Source: Winogradskyella schleiferi
Lineage (GTDB): Bacteria > Bacteroidota > Bacteroidia > Flavobacteriales > Flavobacteriaceae
Length of the DNA: 64,000 bases
NCBI RefSeq assembly: GCF_013394655.1
Contig: NZ_CP053351.1
Span: forward strand, 1,426,001 to 1,490,000
Direction of reading: 5' to 3'
The notes beneath the pieces are model-generated. The model was not told the origin of the DNA and made no database searches. It saw only the letters and a list, made by a program, of their open reading frames with translations. The position numbers and the translations under genes were made by a program. This document shows positions 16,355 to 24,302 of this stretch, piece by piece; the first letter of the stretch is position 1, and the number at the start of each line of letters is the position of its first letter.

Positions 16355-16759
16355 TTATTGATTTTGATCGAATGGATTTTCTGATTCTCTTTGATTTGGT
16401 TGGACTAAGTTAATCATTCTTTTTGTTGGTTCTATTTCTTGACCTTTTTTATTCCAAAACTTCCACTTTTCAATATTAATAGAACTTGAGATATATGAAT
16501 ATGAACAGCCACCTAAACTGTCAACTGTAATTGTTGAAATATCATATTTACCTTCAGCAATTTTGAAACCATTGGGATATTTGAAAGTCCAGTGACCGAT
16601 CCTGTATGAATATTCGACTTCACTAGGAGTGATTGAGCAAAATGTGTAAGAAGCCATTTTGGTTTCTCCATCAGATGTGAAATTGTCTAAATCTGAACTT
16701 TCATTTTTGCAATTGAAATAAAGCGTAGAAATCAAGACTAATAGGATATACTTATTCAA
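16355..16759 (-). CDS. Small predicted lipoprotein
   Basis: Hypothetical protein of 134 residues. The N-terminus MNKYILLVLISTLYFNCKNE has a lipobox-like end with the Cys at residue 17. The remainder contains WTFKYPNGFKIAEGKYDI and WKFWNKKGQEI, which are MORN-like beta-hairpins (text-like repeats of a strand ending in GxxxxEGxY) seen in other Bacteroidota lipoproteins. It lies 9 nt after the stop of the DUF5686 gene and 5 nt before the NTF2-like gene, so the three form a likely operon. No function is known. Confidence 0.65.
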   Translation of the reverse strand: MNKYILLVLISTLYFNCKNESSDLDNFTSDGETKMASYTFCSITPSEVEYSYRIGHWTFKYPNGFKIAEGKYDISTITVDSLGGCSYSYISSSINIEKWKFWNKKGQEIEPTKRMINLVQPNQRESENPFDQNQ

Positions 16760-16768
16760 AATAGAGTA

Positions 16769-19237
16769 TTAAAATAATTTCAAACCAAATACAATTGCAT
16801 CACTTTGAAATCCACTTTGATATGAGCGTAAATAATCCACTCGCAACAATCGCCACTTGCCCCAACCAATGTTATCCAAACCAACAGAATACTCTTGATA
16901 AGGATTAAAATCTGGTGTTGCCAATAGGTGTGCTCCGACGACTAAATTAAAATTCAACTTGTTGAGCAATGGCACTTTTCCAAGTAAAAACCCATTGAAA
17001 TCATGCTCTACATGCCCTTCAAAATAAGCATCGTTTGTACTTGCCGCATAGTAATCCAAATTATTGAACACATTGGTATAATTGCCATCTGTACTCACAT
17101 GCGTTTGGTTTCCATTAAAGTGTTGGTAGTCCATAAAAGCAATATCGTCTGCATTAAAGAACTTACCAGCTTTAAGGTTATATATAAATTTTCCTTTGTC
17201 CTTAATATTAAAGTCCTGAGTAAGTCGCGCTTTGATTTGGTCAAAATTATAATCAGTATTTGTTGCACCAAAACCTTTTTCGTAACCCAGATATAAAGTT
17301 GGGTAATCGTCATTGCTCACATTATATTTAGCATCTGGATAACTGAGGTATTCTTGTCCAAAATTGATCCGAACGTCAACATGTCCTTTAACGATACTAT
17401 GCGTTTCAAAAGGCGCTACTCCAAAAGCCGTCTCATCTAATGGATTATTACTCGTGTAAGCATCATTGTCTTCATTCGTAAATGTTTGGTCTGTGGTGTT
17501 GAAAAGTGCTTTTCTCCTTTCGTAACTCAAGCCTGTATACAATCTAAAACCGTTGAAGAGTTCTTCAGAATAATTAAGACCGACAAAGCTCTTGTCATAC
17601 AATTTCATGTAATTATCTTCAAAAAATAAGGTGCTTACCGAATTGATTAATGGCGAAATAGGATTGGAAGGATTAAATTGTTCGGCTGAAACGCCACCAG
17701 ACAAACTTAAAAAAGAATTGGTTATACTGTTGAATTTATAAGTCAGAGAGCCAGTGGCACGTAACCGTTCATCTGAAAATCCATATTGAATCGTTCCATT
17801 CGCACTAAAAAAACGTTTAAAATCGTCATAATTTTTTGTGTAAAAAACATTGGCATTAACGGCATACCCTTGAACCGTATTAAACTGCACACCACCAATG
17901 AGTGGAATATCAAATCCTAAGCTATAATCCTTGTGCGAATTCTGATAGGAATATCCCATTAGATTTCCCAATTTGAATTTATTATTGGCACGATCCAAGG
18001 AATCCAGATAAGGTTTCGATTCCCGAAGTGTTTGAAGGCTATCTTTTTTTACGTAATCGGTCCGTTCTTCGAGTGTCAAGGGCACAGGTCTAATAGTGTT
18101 CCAAAACAAGGAGTCTTTTTTATTGGCTTCATTTTCAAAAGCGACAAGTTCTCTGCTAAAGTCTTGTCTAGTCAGTCCAGTGTTAAATTCGTAATTACTA
18201 TAAACCGCCGTATATCGACCATCACCATTGATGCCCATCATTCCGAATTTAAAATCGATACTCTGGGATATTTTTGCCCAAATGTCATCTGCTTCTGAAT
18301 AGGAAAAACTCTGTTTTAGTGAAATGATATCCACCACAGGAATACGTGCTTGCGTTCCTGTTAAATCCAATTCCAAAGCATAAATATCCCATTGGTCTTC
18401 CACAATATATATAAAGCCGGAAAATACAGGGTCGTTTTTTCGTTTTGGAATCACTTTGATTTTATTAATTAGATTTCCTCTACCATCATAAAAAACACCA
18501 TCGAGCTTATAATTATAGTAACCAAAGGCGTTATTGGCGATTGGCGAAATAATTGCATTGCCAAAATCGATGGTATTATTATAGAAATTAAAATCGACAT
18601 CCATGGCAGCATTAAAGCTAAAACCGTTATCGTTACCGCTAACTTTTGACGCCGTAATTTTTTCTTTTAATTTATCTGGACTTAAAAACTGGATTTTAGA
18701 AATTGTCTCAGATAAGTAAATAATCCCACTTCTGGTAGAATCCAAGCCACCTCCTAAATCGCCAATTTCCCGACCTAAGAGTTTTTCTGGTGCATCTTTA
18801 ATTCTAATTAATCCTCTAGAGTAGAAATCGGCTTTATACGAGTTTGTTTTTTCGAGATTGGCTTTTCGTTGGGCAATGGCTTTACGCATTATGGCAATGG
18901 CAGGATCGATTTCAGAATCTATTATGACTTCGCTAAGCGAGACCGATTCTTCAGCTAAAGTGATGTCCAATTGATACGGGAATTCAGCAATAGCGACTTC
19001 TTTTTTTACCGTTTTATAACCTAAATAACTGTAAACAATAGTGTAGGTTTTTGGTATTGAAATGTTGAGTTCGTAGTAACCATCATCATTGCTCGTCGTG
19101 CCTTTATAGGTGTTTTCGATTAAAATATTTACAAAGGGAAGTGCTTCGTTGTTTTGGTCAGTGATGTTTCCCGTTATTTGTGCGGAAACGAACGTGCTCA
19201 TTACAATAAGAAAAAGACTGAGTAAATGTTTAGTCAT
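16769..19237 (-). CDS. DUF5686 outer-membrane protein with carboxypeptidase-regulatory-like domain
   Basis: Protein of 822 residues with a signal peptide (MTKHLLSLFLIVMSTFVSA) directly followed by a carboxypeptidase-D regulatory-like beta-sandwich (about 20-110: ITGNITDQNNEALPFVNILI and GYKTVKKEV). The DUF5686 region (about 125-820) starts with IAIMRKAIAQRKANLEKTNSY and ends with barrel-like strands and a terminal Phe (IVFGLKLF), which is typical of outer-membrane barrels. The start at 19237 is chosen over the upstream ATG (19300), which would precede the signal peptide by 21 residues. Members are common in Bacteroidota and have no established function. Confidence 0.88.
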   Translation of the reverse strand: MTKHLLSLFLIVMSTFVSAQITGNITDQNNEALPFVNILIENTYKGTTSNDDGYYELNISIPKTYTIVYSYLGYKTVKKEVAIAEFPYQLDITLAEESVSLSEVIIDSEIDPAIAIMRKAIAQRKANLEKTNSYKADFYSRGLIRIKDAPEKLLGREIGDLGGGLDSTRSGIIYLSETISKIQFLSPDKLKEKITASKVSGNDNGFSFNAAMDVDFNFYNNTIDFGNAIISPIANNAFGYYNYKLDGVFYDGRGNLINKIKVIPKRKNDPVFSGFIYIVEDQWDIYALELDLTGTQARIPVVDIISLKQSFSYSEADDIWAKISQSIDFKFGMMGINGDGRYTAVYSNYEFNTGLTRQDFSRELVAFENEANKKDSLFWNTIRPVPLTLEERTDYVKKDSLQTLRESKPYLDSLDRANNKFKLGNLMGYSYQNSHKDYSLGFDIPLIGGVQFNTVQGYAVNANVFYTKNYDDFKRFFSANGTIQYGFSDERLRATGSLTYKFNSITNSFLSLSGGVSAEQFNPSNPISPLINSVSTLFFEDNYMKLYDKSFVGLNYSEELFNGFRLYTGLSYERRKALFNTTDQTFTNEDNDAYTSNNPLDETAFGVAPFETHSIVKGHVDVRINFGQEYLSYPDAKYNVSNDDYPTLYLGYEKGFGATNTDYNFDQIKARLTQDFNIKDKGKFIYNLKAGKFFNADDIAFMDYQHFNGNQTHVSTDGNYTNVFNNLDYYAASTNDAYFEGHVEHDFNGFLLGKVPLLNKLNFNLVVGAHLLATPDFNPYQEYSVGLDNIGWGKWRLLRVDYLRSYQSGFQSDAIVFGLKLF

Positions 19238-19425
19238 TTGATTTTGATTGATGATAAAAAAGTTTGATACTCCCGGAGCATCGGAATCACTCATATTCAC
19301 CAGTTCTTTACCTAAAATTGTGAAACTTCAACGGTTTCCAAATACACAGAGGTAAATCAATGATAAATAGGTATCTCAAACTTAGACTAAAAATAAAATG
19401 TAGAAAGTTATAGAAATCTTAAAGT

Positions 19426-19884
19426 TTAGCGGTACACTTTTTTAATACGGTCTAAATTCCGTTTGTTGTCACGATCTTTAATGGTTTCGCGCTTGTCGTA
19501 GAGTTTTTTGCCTTTTGCCAGCGCAATTACAAGTTTAGCCAAACCTCTATCGTTGATAAACAAACGCATTGGGATAATGGCATTTCCTTTGATATTTACT
19601 TCTTTTTCCAGCTTTTTAAGCTCTCTTTTGTTCAGCAATAATTTACGCTCGGCTTTAGGTCTATGATTATAGTGCGTGCCATATTTATACTCTTCGACTG
19701 TCATGTTAATTACAAAAAGTTCGCCTCGGTCGTTAAACTCGCAGAAACCTTCTGCAATGGATGCTTTTCCGGATCTGATGGATTTGATCTCAGTTCCGGT
19801 AAGGACAATTCCTGCGGTATATTTATCCAAAATTTCGTATTGAAACTTGGCTTTTCTATTGAGTATGTTTACCGTTCTTTGCAT
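19426..19884 (-). CDS. smpB: SsrA-binding protein
   Basis: SmpB (152 residues) binds tmRNA and brings it to stalled ribosomes for trans-translation. The family motifs are present: LNRKAKFQYEILDKYTAGIVLTGTEIKSIR, then FVINMTVEEYKYGTHYNHRPKAERKLLLNKRE and the C-terminal ALAKGKKLYDKRETIKDRD. The positively charged tail ends in IKKVYR. The start at 19884 (MQRTVNIL) is preferred over ATG 9 nt upstream. The tmRNA gene itself is not in the window. Its promoter would lie in the AT-rich gap of about 150 bp before the divergent gene at 20033. Confidence 0.96.
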   Translation of the reverse strand: MQRTVNILNRKAKFQYEILDKYTAGIVLTGTEIKSIRSGKASIAEGFCEFNDRGELFVINMTVEEYKYGTHYNHRPKAERKLLLNKRELKKLEKEVNIKGNAIIPMRLFINDRGLAKLVIALAKGKKLYDKRETIKDRDNKRNLDRIKKVYR

Positions 19885-20032
19885 AGAAAACAAAGATAGT
19901 TTTTATAGTTGGAAATTTGAAACGCTAAGTTGGAAGTTTTCTTGCAGATATGCAAAGAATTATTGCTTTACAGAAAGACAATTGTAATCAAACTGTTAAT
20001 TTTACGACTTTAAGTTTTTAAATAGATTCTTA

Positions 20033-20818
20033 ATGAAAAAATATCTCATACTCTTATTTGCTGTATTGCTTTTTAACTGCAAGAATGAAAATTCAACTTT
20101 GAACGACAATGGAGTGGAAGCACCTATAAAAGAATTAACTGCGAATGAAATTTTTAATAAATCGATTCAAGTTTCAGGAGGCGAAAACTTTAAAAGATCG
20201 AGTCTTAAGTTTGAATTTCGAGATACCTATTATCAAGCACTGCGTAAAAATCATGAATTCCTTTTAGTAAGAATAACTGTAAAGGATAACGATTCAATGT
20301 TCGATATGTTGAGTAATGTAGGTTTTGAACGTTATAATAATGAAAGCTTTGTAAAGCTTGAAGATTCCATAGCTAAGGCATATGAAGCATCAGTTAATTC
20401 CGTACACTATTTTTCAGTTTTACCTTATGGATTGAATGATGAAGCGGTTAACAAAACAAGACTCGGTACTGAAACTATTAAAGACAAGGATTATCATAAA
20501 ATCAAAGTGACTTTTAATGCCAAAGGTGGAGGTGAGGATCATGAAGATGTTTTTATATACTGGATTGATAAAGAATTGTTTAAAGTTGATTATTTAGCGT
20601 ATTCGTATAATGAAGAAGAGGGTGTGGGTATGCGTTTTAGAGAAGCTTATAACGAACGTTACATAAACAGTTTACGCTTTGTGGATTATAATAATTATAA
20701 GTCTGAAGACCAGATAATTCCGCTTGAAAATTTAGGAAAAGCCTTTGAAGCCAATCAGTTAATATTATTGTCTAAAATAGAACTTGAAAACGTTGAAGTA
20801 CAATTACTCAACGACTGA
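20033..20818 (+). CDS. DUF6503-family lipoprotein
   Basis: Protein of 261 residues with a lipoprotein signal (MKKYLILLFAVLLFNCKN, Cys at 16). The body matches DUF6503, an outer-membrane-lipoprotein-sorting-like beta fold. Segments such as IQVSGGENFKRSSLKFEFRD, a NKTRLGTETIKDKDYHKIKVTF stretch, VFIYWIDKELFKVDYLAYSY and GMRFREAYNERYINSLRFVDY can be read. It is probably anchored to a membrane facing the periplasm and may bind a lipid or lipoprotein. Its last 15 nt overlap the end of the convergent phosphatase gene. Confidence 0.8.
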   Translation: MKKYLILLFAVLLFNCKNENSTLNDNGVEAPIKELTANEIFNKSIQVSGGENFKRSSLKFEFRDTYYQALRKNHEFLLVRITVKDNDSMFDMLSNVGFERYNNESFVKLEDSIAKAYEASVNSVHYFSVLPYGLNDEAVNKTRLGTETIKDKDYHKIKVTFNAKGGGEDHEDVFIYWIDKELFKVDYLAYSYNEEEGVGMRFREAYNERYINSLRFVDYNNYKSEDQIIPLENLGKAFEANQLILLSKIELENVEVQLLND

Positions 20819-21325
20819 TAATTCCGAAGACTTTCCTTCTTTGGAAATGGTCACTACATATAGATTAGAATTATTATCGTCGGCTATATCTTCATATTTA
20901 TCTTCGCCTAACAATTCATTCACAAACTTTGGCGTGGTATTACTATGACCAACCACTAAAACCGTTTTTCTATTGGTTTTTTCTATGAATTCTTCCATCT
21001 TTAAATTTGATGGATTGTAAAACTGAAGTTCAAGCTGATTTGCTTTTGCCGTTGGCGTCGCTGTTTGCTTCGTTCGGTTATAATCTGTAGAATAAATAGC
21101 ATCAAATTTTACGTTGTCAAAGTATTCTGCCCAGTTTTCGGCACGTTGAAGTCCATCTTCGGTAAGATTAGGATTTTTATCGGTGTCATCAGAACGGTCT
21201 TTTTCCGCATGTCTAATTAGGTAATAAGTTGAAACAACTTCTTTCTTTTCGGTCTTTTCTTTCCTTTGTATGCAAGATGGAAAAGCTAATAACGTGACTA
21301 ATAGTAATAGGATTAGTTTTTTCAA
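20804..21325 (-). CDS. SixA-like histidine phosphatase, lipoprotein
   Basis: Member of the histidine phosphatase (phosphoglycerate-mutase-like) superfamily, 173 residues. The catalytic RHAEKDRSDD motif follows YYLIRHAEK near residues 36-44, the second arginine is in STDYNRTKQTA, and the second histidine is in VVGHSNTTP. A signal peptide with a lipobox-like AFPSC (Cys near residue 18) suggests periplasmic anchoring, unlike the cytoplasmic SixA of E. coli. The substrate is unknown. The gene ends inside the end of the convergent DUF6503 gene (15-nt overlap). Confidence 0.88.
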   Translation of the reverse strand: MKKLILLLLVTLLAFPSCIQRKEKTEKKEVVSTYYLIRHAEKDRSDDTDKNPNLTEDGLQRAENWAEYFDNVKFDAIYSTDYNRTKQTATPTAKANQLELQFYNPSNLKMEEFIEKTNRKTVLVVGHSNTTPKFVNELLGEDKYEDIADDNNSNLYVVTISKEGKSSELSVVE

Positions 21326-21338
21326 AATGATGAGCGCA

Positions 21339-21791
21339 TTATAAATTAGAATTGAGATACTTATTTTTTTCTTTTTTCAATTCGTAGATAAGATTGATAA
21401 ATTTATCATCGTTGTTTATTTTGAAAATCTTTTCATCGATATAATCCTCATCATCAAAATAATTAATCGAAACTCTGTGAAAAGGATCAAGAAAAGTTTT
21501 TGAATAAAATTTGAAAGATCTTATCGAATCTGAATTAATAGAAAATGTGTTCATTTTATTTTTTGAAAAATTCTTTTGATATTCAATTGTAAACACCTCA
21601 TCTTCATGTATATAATTGTGAATATAGCGATCGGTTCTACAGATGCTTATACTAAGAAGAATAACGAATGATATAGATAAAAAAACAGCAATAAAAACCG
21701 AACCACTCATTTTTATAAAACAGAAAGTACCTATTACTAAGATAATTAAAATTGGTCCTAAAAGTTTATCTCTTAATATGACGTTTTCCAT
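21339..21791 (-). CDS. Hypothetical membrane protein with two helices
   Basis: I do not recognise this protein of 150 residues. It has two hydrophobic helices near the N-terminus (GPILIILVIGTFCFI and SVFIAVFLSISFVILLSISI), then a soluble domain with short beta-strands (VFTIEYQKNF, SIRSFKFYSKTF, RVSINYFDD) and a charged terminal helix, compatible with a bPH-like membrane-associated domain. The start at 21791 is preferred. An upstream ATG at 21863 would add residues that overlap the deoD end and is less natural. It probably shares the deoC-deoD transcript. Confidence 0.55.
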   Translation of the reverse strand: MENVILRDKLLGPILIILVIGTFCFIKMSGSVFIAVFLSISFVILLSISICRTDRYIHNYIHEDEVFTIEYQKNFSKNKMNTFSINSDSIRSFKFYSKTFLDPFHRVSINYFDDEDYIDEKIFKINNDDKFINLIYELKKEKNKYLNSNL

Positions 21792-21837
21792 TTTCTTTTT
21801 ATAGAATGAAATTCTTACCACAAGATATAAAAAAATC

Positions 21838-22536
21838 CTAAGCCAACTCCAAAGCCACTTCAATCATACTTTTAAAGGTAGTCTCTCGTTCTTTGCTTGT
21901 TGTGGTTTCTCCAGTAACTAATGAATCTGAAATGGTTAAAATGGCCAATGCATTTACAAGATGTTTAGCTGCAACGGTATATAGACCAGCAGCTTCCATT
22001 TCTACACACAATACGCCAAATTTAGACCACAATTTGAAAGCTTCTTTATCGTCTTCATAAAAAATATCGGACGATAAAACATTACCAGCTTTAATAGGAA
22101 TATTCTTAGAACGCGCTGCCTCTACAGCTTTCATGAACAGGCCAAAATCCGCAGTAGGCGCATAATTTGCGCCGCCAAAACGCAGTTCGTTAACACCAGA
22201 ATTGGACGATGCAGCCATGGCAATAACGACGTCTCTAATTTTGACATGCTTTTGGTAAGAACCTGCACTGCCCACTCGAATAAGATTTTTTACGCCATAG
22301 TCTTTTATCAGTTCATTGGCATAAATGGTAATGCTAGGCACTCCCATGCCTGTTCCCATCGTAGAAATCCGTTTCCCCTTATAAGTACCTGTATAGCCAA
22401 GCATGCCTCTGACTTTATTGAAGCATTTAGGGTTTTCAAAAAATGTTTCAGCTATCCATTTAGCTCTTAATGGATCACCAGGAAGAAGAATGGTCTCTGC
22501 GATTTCGCCATTTTTGGCTTCAATATGTACACTCAT
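21838..22536 (-). CDS. deoD: Purine nucleoside phosphorylase, DeoD type
   Basis: Hexameric-type PNP of 232 residues. It cleaves purine (deoxy)nucleosides with phosphate to the base and (deoxy)ribose-1-phosphate. Motifs include [18 protein letters not shown] near residues 13-30, [10 protein letters not shown], the phosphate site [12 protein letters not shown], the substrate segment [15 protein letters not shown], and the catalytic Asp in LTISDSLV. It lies about 30 nt after the end of deoC on the same strand, so the two form a nucleoside salvage operon. deoC converts the deoxyribose-5-phosphate formed from the DeoD product after phosphopentomutase. Confidence 0.95.
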   Translation of the reverse strand: MSVHIEAKNGEIAETILLPGDPLRAKWIAETFFENPKCFNKVRGMLGYTGTYKGKRISTMGTGMGVPSITIYANELIKDYGVKNLIRVGSAGSYQKHVKIRDVVIAMAASSNSGVNELRFGGANYAPTADFGLFMKAVEAARSKNIPIKAGNVLSSDIFYEDDKEAFKLWSKFGVLCVEMEAAGLYTVAAKHLVNALAILTISDSLVTGETTTSKERETTFKSMIEVALELA

Positions 22537-22565
22537 GCCACAAAGTTAAGCAAAGTGTTTCAATA

Positions 22566-23225
22566 TTATGATGCTTTGGATACTAGATTGTTCATCATGG
22601 AAACTCCAGCTGAAGCGCCAATTCTATCGGAACCAACTTCGATGTACTTAAGAGCAGTTTCTGCATCTCTAATACCACCAGAAGCCTTAACTTTTAGTCG
22701 ATCTTTAACTGTTTTTCTCATAATTTTTACTGCAGTTAAAGTGGCTCCGCTTTTTGAGAATCCAGTAGAAGTTTTTACAAAATCTGCATTAGCATCAATG
22801 CAGATTTCACAGGCTTTGACGATTTCGTTTTTAGAAAGTTCGCTGATTTCAAGAATAACTTTTAGAGGGGTAAGACCAATAGCGCGTTTTACGGCATTAA
22901 TGTCCTTTAATACAGCCACATGATTTTTACTTTTAAGTCGGCCAATATTCATAACCATGTCTATCTCAGTAGCACCTTGATCGATAGCATTTTTAGCTTC
23001 GAATATTTTGGCTTCAGTAGACATGGCTCCTAAAGGAAAACCAACGACCGTACAGATTTTAACTCCAGATCGTACTAATGCCTGTTTTGCAATAGGCACA
23101 TAACAGCTGTTGACACAGACTGAGTAAAAATTATACTTTATAGCTTCTTCGCAAAGTCTAAGAATATCAGATTCAGTTGCTGAGGCACTTAATAAGGTGT
23201 GGTCTATATATCTATTTAATTCCAT
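22566..23225 (-). CDS. deoC: Deoxyribose-phosphate aldolase
   Basis: Class I aldolase of 219 residues that splits 2-deoxyribose-5-phosphate into acetaldehyde and glyceraldehyde-3-phosphate. The Schiff-base lysine is K151 in DFVKTSTGFS, the second catalytic lysine is K180 in VKASGGIRD, and the catalytic Asp is near residue 89 in EIDMVMNIG. The N-terminus ELNRYIDHTLL is typical. It is the first gene of the deoC-deoD unit, and the phosphopentomutase gene is elsewhere. The gene is preceded by a long gene-free region. Confidence 0.96.
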   Translation of the reverse strand: MELNRYIDHTLLSASATESDILRLCEEAIKYNFYSVCVNSCYVPIAKQALVRSGVKICTVVGFPLGAMSTEAKIFEAKNAIDQGATEIDMVMNIGRLKSKNHVAVLKDINAVKRAIGLTPLKVILEISELSKNEIVKACEICIDANADFVKTSTGFSKSGATLTAVKIMRKTVKDRLKVKASGGIRDAETALKYIEVGSDRIGASAGVSMMNNLVSKAS

Positions 23226-23745
23226 TTTTTATTTTTTATGTTAGGGGTTTTTAGGCAATAATTAGCTATAGCAATTCTCTACAAGTAGAGGGATTACTCA
23301 CAAGATAAATAATGTCTTAAAGTTTCGTTGGAATTAAATAGCTCGACAAAATTAGGGTTTTATCGGTTAAAAGGCATAATAAATTTTTAATTTTATCATG
23401 TATTTCGTCGAATAATTGTTAATAACTATCAAACGCATTCATTTTGATAACTGTAGGGAAACAATTTTTTTAAAAATTAAACAATCTTTTTAATGTCTAA
23501 AATTCGCTCTTCAAATGTCTTAGCTTCAATCAGATTTTTTGTCGAATTGTATAATGACATTATGGATTCAGGGTGTGTTTCACGCTTTTGAAATACTAGC
23601 TAATAATGAACAAACCCACACCAAATAATAGGTTTTAGTTAGATTTTTTTGTTGTTGTACATTCCGATGTTTGATTCCTACAATTGCTGTGTAATACAAA
23701 TATAAGAAGGGATTTATGTTGGATAAGCCAATTATATATTACAAC
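23226..23745. other. Gene-free region of about 520 bp
   Basis: AT-rich DNA between deoC and a small hypothetical gene, both on the minus strand. I see a 5-bp palindrome (CTCTA-CAAG-TAGAG, around 23278) and a long-range pairing of GGTGTG (about 23572) with CACACC (about 23620). No tRNA, no recognisable RNA gene and no coding frame with protein-like composition were seen. It probably holds the deoC promoter and may encode a small RNA. Confidence 0.4.
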
Positions 23746-24126
23746 TTATTTACCGCTTTCTGCCATGGCTAATTTATTTGCCCATATAATTGCCTCATTG
23801 AGGGTGTCAAAAATCTTAAAGGGTTTGTCGTAGAAGTTTTTTTCGTATTCTGCATTTTGTCGCATTATTGCGGTTTTAGGAACTATGGCAACAGCAATAA
23901 TATTCGGGATTTGTTCCACCTTGGGGTAAATCAAAGGATCAACTGTGTACGATTTCATACGGTTGGAAATATAGACAATTTCCTGTCCGCTAAAATGCTC
24001 TTGAACAATTTGGTTTAATTCTTTGTCGTGAGGTGCTTCTACTGTAACGCCTTCACGTATTTGATTGATGATGTAATTATCGAATATGTAGATGTCTGCG
24101 TCTTGTAAGTTGTAATGTTTTATCAT
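23746..24126 (-). CDS. Conserved hypothetical protein (STAS/SpoIIAA-like fold possible)
   Basis: Soluble protein of 126 residues. It contains ADIYIFDNYIINQIREGVTV, then QEIVYISNRMKSYTVDPLIYP, IAVAIVPKTAIMRQNAEYEK and FDTLNEAIIWANKLA. The last part, a strand followed by a helix with EAIIWA, resembles the C-terminal region of flavobacterial SpoIIAA/STAS-like proteins, in which a predicted phosphatase-regulated or lipid-related role is sometimes suggested. I do not assign a function. It is separated from clpB by a strong terminator at 24188-24233, so it is expressed on its own. Confidence 0.6.
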   Translation of the reverse strand: MIKHYNLQDADIYIFDNYIINQIREGVTVEAPHDKELNQIVQEHFSGQEIVYISNRMKSYTVDPLIYPKVEQIPNIIAVAIVPKTAIMRQNAEYEKNFYDKPFKIFDTLNEAIIWANKLAMAESGK

Positions 24127-24187
24127 GTGAATGGGTTGATTTTGGATGGATTTACAACGGTTTATATAAAGATAATGAATAGAAATG

Positions 24188-24233
24188 AAAAAGCAACACG
24201 CCTTTCAAGTAAATGAAAATTGTGTTGCTTTTT
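24188..24233 (-). terminator. Terminator downstream of clpB
   Basis: AAAAAGCAACAC (24188-24199) pairs with GTGTTGCTTTTT (24222-24233). A nested TTTCA/TGAAA pair lies in the loop. On the minus strand it follows the clpB stop at 24303 by about 70 nt and has U-rich arms on both sides, so it may act in both directions. Confidence 0.85.
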
Positions 24234-24302
24234 ACCAACCAATCATTATATAGACTGTTTTTAACCTAAATTGTTACGGTTAAAGTCAAAATTATTTGAG
24301 AT

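Noticed and set aside
22525-22923. Plus-strand open frame of 132 residues over deoC
   Set aside because: It is antisense to deoC, which has all catalytic residues, and has no recognisable domain.
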